Assembly (NCBI GenBank): GCA_963834305.1
Contig: CAWIAX010000004.1
Coordinates: forward strand, 186,001 to 250,000
Direction: 5' to 3'
Origin: JACCXG01 sp963834305
GTDB lineage: Bacteria; Acidobacteriota; Vicinamibacteria; Vicinamibacterales; 2-12-FULL-66-21
DNA: 64,000 nucleotides
Below are positions 18,001 to 24,682 of this stretch, piece after piece (position 1 is the first letter of the stretch; the number at the start of each line of letters is the position of its first letter). The notes below the pieces were generated by a model. That model made no database searches and had not been told where the DNA came from. It saw only the letters and a program-made list of their open reading frames with translations. A program made the translations under genes and the position numbers.

Positions 18001-21000
18001 CGGCTGCAGGTGACCCTCGACGGCAGCGGGTCGCGCGTGGCCATCCACGCGGGCTCGGCCGCGACGGGCTGGACGCACCATGCCGCCGCCGCGATCGGTC
18101 CGCAGTCGCCGGCCGCCGCCGTCGTGGATCTGCCCGCCCTGCGCGCGCGCTGCAGCGAGCCCGTCGATCGCGAGCGCTGCTACGCCGACCTCGCGTCGCG
18201 CGGGTTGGACTACGGTCCCGCATTCCGCGGCCTGGCGTCGATCTGGCGCGGCGAGAGCGAAGCCCTCGCGTCGATCGATGCCGCCGCGCTCGAGCCGACT
18301 GCGCCCGACCCGGCCGTCTACCATCTTCATCCCGCGCTGCTCGACGCGGCATTCCAGCTGCTGTTCGTCGCCGCGCCGGACGAGGAGCCGGAAGCCGCCC
18401 CGGCGCTCTTCCTCCCGGTCCGCATCGACGAAGTGCGTGTCTACGGACCGCTGCCAACCCGCTGCTGGGTGCACGCGCGCGCCAGGCGGACCGGCGCGGC
18501 GCAGATGGTCGGCGACGTCCGCCTGATGGACGACAGCGGCACGCTGGTGGCCGACGTGCGCGGCCTGGGTTGCCAGCGCGTCGAGGCGCGGGCGGCACGC
18601 ACCGAGTCGATGGCGGACTGGCTCTACGAATACGGCTGGGAACCGCGAGCGGTGGCAGCGGCGGCGGACACGCTCGCCGTCGACGCCGGGTTCGGCCAGG
18701 CCGACGTGTCCGCCCTCGATCTCGCGGGGGCGATCGACGCGCTCGAACGGCGCACGGGATTCCCCACCTATTACGACGTCGAGGGACGCCTCGACCAGGT
18801 CGCGGTGGAGTGCATCATGTCGGCCTTCCACGACCTGGGATGGCCGGCCGGCGTGACGGCCCCCATCCGATGGCCGGAGGTGGCCGCCCGCATTCCGGCC
18901 GCGCGGCAGCCGTTCATGCGCCGGCTGCTCGACATCCTCGTCCGGCACGGCCGCCTTCGGGAAGAACGCGGCGGCACCTGGACGCCGATTGACGGACCCG
19001 GCGGGAGCGACCCGGCCGCCGTGCTCAATCGGGTCCGCCAGGACTACCCGCAATACGAGACGGAGCTGGCGCTGCTGGCCCGAAGCGGCGCCCACCTCTC
19101 CCGCAACCTGACCGGCGAGGTGCTCGCGACCGAAACGCTCTTCGCGGGAGCGACCGCGCTGGCAATGGAGCGCTTCTACAGCGATGCCCCCTCGATGGGC
19201 TTTGCCAACCTGCTGCTCGGGGAAACCGTGGCGGCGCTCGCCGGCCGCCGCCGCCCGCCACCGGAAGCAGCCGACGCCCCGCTGCGTGTGCTGGAGGTCG
19301 GCGGGGGCACCGCTGGCAGCACGCCGTTCGTCCTGGCGGCCCTCGAGCCGCTGCCGGTCGAGTACACGTTCAGCGACGTGTCCGCCGTCTTCGTCGAACG
19401 GGCGGCTGCCCGCTGGCGCGACCGCGCGTCCTTCACCGCCCGGGTACTCGATATCGAGCGCGACCCGGACACCCAGGGCCTGCCGGCCGGCCGCTTCGAC
19501 GTCGTCGTTGCGTCGAACGTCGTTCATGCGACGGCCGACATCCGTGTCGCTCTGGGTCACCTGCGAACCCTGCTGGCCCCCGGCGGGACTCTCGTCCTCA
19601 CCGAGATCACCAGACGCCCGGCCTGGCTCGATGTGATTGTCGGCCTGACCGACGGCTGGTGGCGGTTCCGCGACCGCGACCTGCGGCCCGATCACGCGCT
19701 GCTCGACCAGGCCGGATGGAACCGCGTGCTGACCGATGCGGGCTTCGATGCGGTCGCCTGCCTGTCCGATGCGCACCAGCCCGGCGATCCCGCGCAGACC
19801 GTGTTCGTCGCGCGCGAACCGTCGCGCGTTTCAGGGCCGGCCGCCGTGGTGCCGTCCTCCTCCTGGCTGGTGCTTGCCGACCGCGCCGGAGTGGCTGCGG
19901 GCGTGGTGGAGCAACTGGCCGCCCGCGGCGGCCGGGCCACGCTCGTCGAAGGTCAGGCCGCGCTCGCGGCGCACCTCGCGGACGCCGCCGCATCCCCGGC
20001 GGGCATCGTCCATTGCCTGGGGATCGATCTCGAGCCGCCGCCCGAAGGCGGCGACGGCGGCTCCGCCTGGCTGGCGCAGCAGGCGAAGGCCGCCGCCGCA
20101 CTCGTGTCTCTCGGCCGCAGCCTCGCCGGGTTGCGGCGCGAACGCGGCTGGGAGCGGGCAGATCTCTGGGTCGTCACGTCCGGCGGACAGCCGGTTGACG
20201 GCGACGGGCTGGTGCCGGGTGGCGGGACGGCCGTCGAGCAGGCTGCCCTGTGGGGGCTTGGCCGTGTGCTGATGCTCGAGGAGCCGGACATCCGCTGCCG
20301 GCTCATTGACGTGGGCCGCCGGCCAGACAGCTCCACGCTCGAACTGTTCGCCCGGCTGCTGGACGGCAGCGTGCCGGCGAGCGCCGGGGAAGAAGAACTG
20401 GCGCTGCGGGACGGCCGCCTCTTCGTGCGCAGGCTCACGCGCGCGAGGGTGGGGCAGACGCCGCTCAGGCTCGCGCCGGACGGCACCCCTGTCGCCGCGG
20501 CGTGGCGTGCCGGCATCGACACCCCCGGCGCGCTGCAGACGATTTCGTTCCGGACGATGCCGGCGCCGGTTCCGGGGCCGGGCGAAGTGGCCGTGCGCAT
20601 CGCGGCGGCGAGCATCAACTTCCGCGACGTCATGCTCGCCATGGGGATGATTCCCGGGCTCGAGTCGGAGGCCAGCTTCGGCCACCAGCATCTTGGTCTC
20701 GACGCGGCCGGCACGGTGCTCGCCTGCGGTGATGGCGTGACCGGTTTCACCCCCGGCGATCCGGTCGTGGCCATCGTCCCGGGGGCCTTTGCTGCCTCGA
20801 GTGTCACCCGCGCCGAACTGGTGGCGCCGCTGCCACTGGCCTTGCAGATGGAGCAGGGGGCCGGTGTGCCGTGCGCGTTTGTCACGGCCCACTACGCCCT
20901 CAACCGGCTGGCGCGAATCGCCCCCGGCGACCGCGTGCTCATCCATGCCGCCACGGGGGGCGTTGGCCTGGCGGCACTGCAGATCGCCAGACGCGCCGGG

Positions 21001-23469
21001 GCCACCGTGTTCGCCACGGCCGGAAGCCCGGAGAAACGCGCCTGGCTCACCGCCCACGGCGTCGAACACGTGATGGACTCCCGGTCGCTGGCCTTTGCCG
21101 ACGAGATCCTCGAGCGGACCGGCGGCGAGGGGGTGGACGTGGTGCTGAACTCGCTGGCGGGCGAGGCGCTCACCAGGAGTCTGGCGCTGCTCAGGCCGTA
21201 CGGACGCTTCCTCGAGATCGGCAAGCGCGACATCTACGAGGACAGTCAGCTCGGCCTGCTGGTGTTCCGACGGAACCTCTCGTTCTTTGCCATCGACCTG
21301 GATCGGCTCTGCGCCGAGCGGCCGGCGCTGGTCTCCGAGCTGCTGCGGGAGGTGATGGAGGACTTCGCCAGGGGATCGTTCGAGCCGCTGCCGTCGCGCA
21401 CGTTCCCGATGGCCGCCCTCGAGGACGCGCTGCGCTTCATGGCGCAGGCCCGCCACATCGGCAAGGTCGTGCTCTCCCAGGGCGAAGCTCCTCCGCCCGT
21501 CGTGCCCGCGGGCGACGCGCCGCTCCTGCGGGCGCACGGGACGTACCTGGTGACTGGCGGCCTTGGCGGCTTCGGGCTGGCGGTGGCCGGGTGGCTGTGC
21601 CGGCAGGGCGCCAGGCACCTCGTGCTCATGGGGCGCCGCGGCGTGACGGCCGCCACGGAAGCGGCCGTCGAGGCGCTTCGCGGGTCCGGCACGGTCATAG
21701 AGGTGGTCACCGGCGACGTGTCGAGCGAGGCGGACGTGCGCGCCGTGCTCGATCGCATCCGGGCGACGCTGCCGCCGCTGCGCGGGGTCTTCCACGCGGC
21801 GATGGTGCTCGAAGACGGGCCGCTGGCCGAGATGGACGCGGCGCGATTCGCCAAGGTCATGGCGCCCAAGATGGCGGGGGCCTGGCACCTGCACCGGCAG
21901 ACGGCGAAGATGGAGCTCGACGCCTTCGTCCTGTTCTCGTCGATGTCCTCGCTGCTCGGGAATCCGCAGCAGGCCAACTATTGCGCCGCCAACGCCTTCC
22001 TCGACGCGCTCGCGCACGCCCGCCGGCAGGCGGGGCTCCCGGCCGTGGCGATCAACTGGGGCGTGCTGTCGGACGTCGGCTACGTGTCGCAGCACCAGGG
22101 CGTTTCTGATTTCCTGGCCCGGCAGGGCTACGACGGGTTCAGCCCGCAGCAGGCTCTCGACGTGCTGGAGTGGGTCATGCGGCACGACGTCGCGCAGCTG
22201 ATGGCGGGGCGCGTCGACTGGCCGCGCTGGGCGGTCGCCTCGGCCTCGCGCGCGGCCTCGCCACGCATGCGGGATCTCGTGCCCACGGAAGAGGCCCCCG
22301 GCGGCGGCCGCGCCGCGGCGCCCGACGATCTCGCACAACACCTGCGCGGCCTCGCTGGCGCGGCGCGCGCCGGGTGGCTGGAAGATTACCTGCGCGGGAA
22401 AGTGGCGCGGATCCTGGGCGCGTCGGCGGCCACGCTGGATCTGGATCGGCCGCTGACCGAGCTCGGCACCGACTCGTTGACCGCCGTCGAGCTCACGACG
22501 GCTCTTGGCGTCGACCTCGGGGTGGAAGTGCCGCTCGTGCGCGTGCTGCAGGGGGGCACCACCCGCAGCCTGGCCGCCGCGGTGCTGGAACAGCTCGGGT
22601 CCGCGGGCGCACCGGACGCGGCGGGTGAGCAGGGGGAGTCTCTCTCGACGCCAGCCGCAGCTGTGGCACCCGTCGCGGCTCCTGTTTCCCCGGCAGGACC
22701 GGTGCTCCCCGTCGCGGCTCCTGTTCCTCCGGCCGCACCCGTGGCACGTGTCGTTCCCGCAGCATCTTCGGAGTCTGCGGCCGCTGCTGGCGCGTGGTCG
22801 GGCCGCCGCCGCTGGGCGCGGACGGCGATTGGCCTGGGGTTCCGCGCGCTCACCGACCTGCGCGTCGACGGGCTCGACCATCTGCCGGCGCACGGACCCT
22901 GCATCGTCGCGGTGAACCATCTCAGCCTGCTCGACGCGCCGCTCGTCATGACCGTCCTGCCGCGGCCGGCCACGCTGCTGGCGGCGGACTACCTGCAGCG
23001 CTCCCCCGCGGGATGGATTCTGGACCGGTTCGGCCACGCCATCTACGTGAAGCGCGGGGAGGCCGATCGCGCCGCGCTCGAAGAGGCGATCGATGTGCTC
23101 CGCGCCGGCGGCGTGCTCGCGCTCGGGCCGGAGGGGACCCGCAGCCCGACCGGCGGCCTGGGCCGCGGCCTGTCGGGCGTGGCGTTGCTGGCCACTGAGG
23201 TGGGCGTGCCGGTCGTGCCGCTGGCGGCGTGGGGCCAGGAGCGCATGACCGAGTCGTGGAAAGGCCTCCGCCGCGCGCCGGTCCAGGTGCGGATCGGCCC
23301 GCCGCTGCATTTCGCGCGGGAGTCCGCGCCGTCCGCCGCCCTGCTGGCGCACACCGACCGCGTGATGCGCGCGCTGGCCGCGCTGCTGCCGCCGCGCTAC
23401 CGCGGCGTCTACGCCGACCCTCCGGCCGAACCCAAGGTTGCACCCTGCACCCTGCACCTTGCACCCTGA
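15001..23469 (+). CDS. Single-module highly reducing type I PKS with C-terminal PlsC/AGPAT acyltransferase
   Basis: A 2,822-residue megasynthase. Ketosynthase 1-430 (C181 in DTACSSA, H316 in EAHGTGT, H356 in NIGHLEA). Acyltransferase 545-850 (S647 in GHSAGE, H750 in PFHS, malonyl-type by its Phe-His). Dehydratase 900-1190 (H951 in HxxxGxxxxP, D1115). C-methyltransferase about 1240-1610 (SAM motif LEVGGGTAGS at 1431-1440). Structural KR half 1620-1820. Enoylreductase 1850-2160 (HAATGGVG near 1982). Ketoreductase 2180-2420 (GGLGGFG 2186-2192, Y2327). ACP 2450-2535 (S2492 in GTDSL). A Pro/Ala/Val-rich linker leads to a PlsC domain 2600-2810 (NHx4D at 2639-2645, EGTRS at 2711-2715). All active sites are present. 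By analogy with reducing PKSs, it should make a methyl-branched saturated acyl chain and pass it to a glycerolipid acceptor. The last codons and stop lie in a heptad repeat. Confidence 0.95.
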   Translation: MTQTTAFEPIAIIGIGCRMPGGVRSPAQLWDLLAGGIDAVGEMPADRFDLARLFDPDPSRPGRIYTRWGGFLDGLDQFDAAFFGISPREAVHIDPQHRLLLETAWEAFEDAGLPPDRAAGTATGVFVGMSTHDYGDIQMYPANRLLLDHHSNTGTAVSIAANRLSYFFDLRGPSLAVDTACSSALTAVHLACASLRAGECGLAIAGGVHIMLTPEPTMGFCRATMLSPTGRCRAFDAGGDGYVRSEGVGVVLLKPLAEAIAAGDAVYAVIRGTAVNQDGRSAGLTVPSAPAHEAMMRRALEAAGVEPRAVQYVEAHGTGTPVGDPIEARAIGAVMRPPSGRAAACAIGSVKTNIGHLEAASGIAGLIKTALALSHRQIPASLHFERPNPAIDFDALRLRVVTALEPWPAAPGEGLAGINSFGFGGANAHVVLGEAPAAARRNGGPSPTPPGPTRPEEAAAGAAPARAHLMTISARSDASLAGLTRDYAAHLERTPELSPRELSAAATMRRAHHPHRLAVVGATREEMLDGLEAFAAGDTRASIAAAKAPATAPKLAFVFSGMGTQWWGMARALLRDEPIFMATVAACDRALEPLKGWSIIEQLAAGESRSRMRELEVAQVCGFAVQLGLVALLKSWGIVPDAVLGHSAGELAAAHVAGVHDFEDAVQLVHHRSRLQSRTQGQGRMLAAGVPPGEVTAWLARHGDAVSLAAINGPRSITLSGDAAALAGLEQELQAQSAFARFVPVDAPFHSARMDPVRAELADALRGLRTRAATVRLVSTVTGTWTDGTDILPEYWWRNLREPVQFAAGIGTLIDAGVRTFLEIGPHPVLAASVRECLAAAGATAAVLGTLRRDGDDRTNLLRTLAGLYVEGRAIDWAAVVEPAPPVPLPVYRWDTARHWFEPAGDTAESRDWAAADNPASHPLLQRRLPIAQPAWESRLSDARLSWIQAHRINGAAVFPGAGYVEAAVAAATALRPGEPVRLTQVQFARVLFVAPDAGERLQVTLDGSGSRVAIHAGSAATGWTHHAAAAIGPQSPAAAVVDLPALRARCSEPVDRERCYADLASRGLDYGPAFRGLASIWRGESEALASIDAAALEPTAPDPAVYHLHPALLDAAFQLLFVAAPDEEPEAAPALFLPVRIDEVRVYGPLPTRCWVHARARRTGAAQMVGDVRLMDDSGTLVADVRGLGCQRVEARAARTESMADWLYEYGWEPRAVAAAADTLAVDAGFGQADVSALDLAGAIDALERRTGFPTYYDVEGRLDQVAVECIMSAFHDLGWPAGVTAPIRWPEVAARIPAARQPFMRRLLDILVRHGRLREERGGTWTPIDGPGGSDPAAVLNRVRQDYPQYETELALLARSGAHLSRNLTGEVLATETLFAGATALAMERFYSDAPSMGFANLLLGETVAALAGRRRPPPEAADAPLRVLEVGGGTAGSTPFVLAALEPLPVEYTFSDVSAVFVERAAARWRDRASFTARVLDIERDPDTQGLPAGRFDVVVASNVVHATADIRVALGHLRTLLAPGGTLVLTEITRRPAWLDVIVGLTDGWWRFRDRDLRPDHALLDQAGWNRVLTDAGFDAVACLSDAHQPGDPAQTVFVAREPSRVSGPAAVVPSSSWLVLADRAGVAAGVVEQLAARGGRATLVEGQAALAAHLADAAASPAGIVHCLGIDLEPPPEGGDGGSAWLAQQAKAAAALVSLGRSLAGLRRERGWERADLWVVTSGGQPVDGDGLVPGGGTAVEQAALWGLGRVLMLEEPDIRCRLIDVGRRPDSSTLELFARLLDGSVPASAGEEELALRDGRLFVRRLTRARVGQTPLRLAPDGTPVAAAWRAGIDTPGALQTISFRTMPAPVPGPGEVAVRIAAASINFRDVMLAMGMIPGLESEASFGHQHLGLDAAGTVLACGDGVTGFTPGDPVVAIVPGAFAASSVTRAELVAPLPLALQMEQGAGVPCAFVTAHYALNRLARIAPGDRVLIHAATGGVGLAALQIARRAGATVFATAGSPEKRAWLTAHGVEHVMDSRSLAFADEILERTGGEGVDVVLNSLAGEALTRSLALLRPYGRFLEIGKRDIYEDSQLGLLVFRRNLSFFAIDLDRLCAERPALVSELLREVMEDFARGSFEPLPSRTFPMAALEDALRFMAQARHIGKVVLSQGEAPPPVVPAGDAPLLRAHGTYLVTGGLGGFGLAVAGWLCRQGARHLVLMGRRGVTAATEAAVEALRGSGTVIEVVTGDVSSEADVRAVLDRIRATLPPLRGVFHAAMVLEDGPLAEMDAARFAKVMAPKMAGAWHLHRQTAKMELDAFVLFSSMSSLLGNPQQANYCAANAFLDALAHARRQAGLPAVAINWGVLSDVGYVSQHQGVSDFLARQGYDGFSPQQALDVLEWVMRHDVAQLMAGRVDWPRWAVASASRAASPRMRDLVPTEEAPGGGRAAAPDDLAQHLRGLAGAARAGWLEDYLRGKVARILGASAATLDLDRPLTELGTDSLTAVELTTALGVDLGVEVPLVRVLQGGTTRSLAAAVLEQLGSAGAPDAAGEQGESLSTPAAAVAPVAAPVSPAGPVLPVAAPVPPAAPVARVVPAASSESAAAAGAWSGRRRWARTAIGLGFRALTDLRVDGLDHLPAHGPCIVAVNHLSLLDAPLVMTVLPRPATLLAADYLQRSPAGWILDRFGHAIYVKRGEADRAALEEAIDVLRAGGVLALGPEGTRSPTGGLGRGLSGVALLATEVGVPVVPLAAWGQERMTESWKGLRRAPVQVRIGPPLHFARESAPSAALLAHTDRVMRALAALLPPRYRGVYADPPAEPKVAPCTLHLAP

Positions 23470-23475
23470 ACCCCG
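23441..23475. repeat. Heptad repeat, TKCARGG family (array B1)
   Basis: Five consecutive 7-bp units (CACCCTG type on the plus strand, G-rich on the minus strand) cover the last codons and stop of the polyketide synthase gene and run into the intergenic space. Three of the five units keep a full CCC run at exact 7-nt spacing. Further arrays of the family lie at 51556, 51934 and 53799. Confidence 0.8.
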
Positions 23476-23494
23476 GCCGGCGAAAGCCGGCCGG
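23473..23494. terminator. GNRA-loop hairpin between the PKS and flavin oxidoreductase genes
   Basis: A perfect 9-bp stem (CCGGCCGGC / GCCGGCCGG) closes a GAAA tetraloop, an unusually stable hairpin. It sits 3 bp after the PKS stop and directly before the stop of the convergent luciferase-like gene, so it can serve both as terminator. No T tract follows. Confidence 0.65.
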
Positions 23495-23496
23495 CG

Positions 23497-24564
23497 TCAG
23501 AAATGCGGCATGACCTGCTCCGCGAAGGTGCGGATCGACTCCATCACGATCTCGTTCGGCACCGTGCCCATCTGCATCACGAGGATGAGCTCGTCCACAC
23601 CGGTCTTCTGGAATCGTGCGACGGCCTCGCGGGCGGCGACCGGATCGCCGATGATGCCGGTGAGCGCGGAACCAGGGCGGTGCCGCGCCGCCATGGCGGC
23701 GTCCAGCTCCCCCGGTGACAGGTCATCGCGGGCCACGTCCATCGTGCCGACCACGCGCGTTGGCGAGAAGAAGTAGGTCGCGAGCCCTTCGCCAAAGAAC
23801 CGTGCGCCGCGGAAGCCATGGCGGCAGGCTTCGCGGTCGTCCGCGAGCACGAGCGCGGCCGGCGTGCAGCAGAACTGGTTGTTGAGCCGCCGGCCGGTGA
23901 CCGTCGCGCCGGCGATCGCCTCACGATAGCTCACGACCTTGGCCACCAGCTGGTCGTCGCTCCCGGCGCTGAAGTTGAGCGACCCCACGCCGAGCGCGCC
24001 GGCGGTGACGATGGTTTCCGGCCGCGAGCAGGCGGCGTAGATGGGCGGGTGGGGTTGCTGCACCGGCTTGGGAATGATCGGCGTCGGCGGAATGCGGAAG
24101 TGCCGGCCGTTCCACTGGAACATCTCCGAGCCCCACATGCGGGGGATCATGTCGAGCGCCTCGCGCCATTGGCCGTCCAGATCTTCGCGCTCGATCTCGA
24201 ATGCGGTCTGCTCGGTGCGGGAGGCGCTCTTGCCGGATCCCCAGCGCATCCGGCCGCCCGACAGCACGTCCAGGGTGGCCACCCGTTCGGCAATGCGAAT
24301 GGGATGGTTGTAGCGGAAGGGGGTGAGCGTGACGGCGTGGCCGAGCAGCAGCCGGTGGGTGCGGGCGGCAATGAAGGCGAGCAGGACCTCGGGTGCCGAG
24401 CAGTGGGAATACTCGAACAGCCCGTGGTGCTCGACGGCCCAGACACCGTGGTACCCCAGCGTGTCGGCGAGCACCGCCTGCTCGACCGCATCGTGCAGCG
24501 CCTGCCGCTCCAGCGCCGGCGTGGGGAACGAAATCTGCACTTCGATGAGCAGCGAGAACTTCAT
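23497..24564 (-). CDS. LLM-class flavin-dependent oxidoreductase
   Basis: A 355-residue cytosolic TIM-barrel oxidoreductase of the bacterial luciferase-like/F420 or FMN-dependent class. Family-typical pieces include GYHGVWAVEHHG (about residues 39-50), LLLGHAVTLTPFRYNHPIRIAER, and the bulge region RMRWGSGKSASRTE; GIIGDPVAAREAVARFQKTG lies near the end. The physiological substrate is unknown; relatives oxidise aldehydes, alkanesulfonates or F420-linked substrates. Start ATG 24564 begins the first beta strand (MKFSLLIEVQ). It is convergent with the polyketide synthase and need not be related to it. Confidence 0.92.
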   Translation of the reverse strand: MKFSLLIEVQISFPTPALERQALHDAVEQAVLADTLGYHGVWAVEHHGLFEYSHCSAPEVLLAFIAARTHRLLLGHAVTLTPFRYNHPIRIAERVATLDVLSGGRMRWGSGKSASRTEQTAFEIEREDLDGQWREALDMIPRMWGSEMFQWNGRHFRIPPTPIIPKPVQQPHPPIYAACSRPETIVTAGALGVGSLNFSAGSDDQLVAKVVSYREAIAGATVTGRRLNNQFCCTPAALVLADDREACRHGFRGARFFGEGLATYFFSPTRVVGTMDVARDDLSPGELDAAMAARHRPGSALTGIIGDPVAAREAVARFQKTGVDELILVMQMGTVPNEIVMESIRTFAEQVMPHF

Positions 24565-24670
24565 CAGGGTCGTCCGTCTCCGGCAAATGGGACATTCTCG
24601 CACGGCGCTTCGACCGGCCGGCCCGGCAGGGGCGGCGGCAAAAGCGCCCCTCGTCCGCAGCCGGCCCTGA

Positions 24671-24676
24671 TAGAGT
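24671..24676 (+). promoter_or_regulatory. Putative -10 element for leaderless M16 peptidase transcript
   Basis: TAGAGT ends 6 nt before the ATG of the M16 peptidase, and no Shine-Dalgarno sequence is present between them. The spacing predicts that transcription starts at the start codon. No convincing -35 box is visible. Confidence 0.4.
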
Positions 24677-24682
24677 AAAAAC

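Noticed and set aside
16438..23457. Two very long open frames on the minus strand opposite the PKS (16438-19776 and 19831-23457, over 1,100 residues each)
   Set aside because: They are antisense shadows of the PKS caused by very high GC at third codon positions. They are Arg/Ala/Gly/His-rich with no recognisable domain, and the plus-strand PKS is certain.
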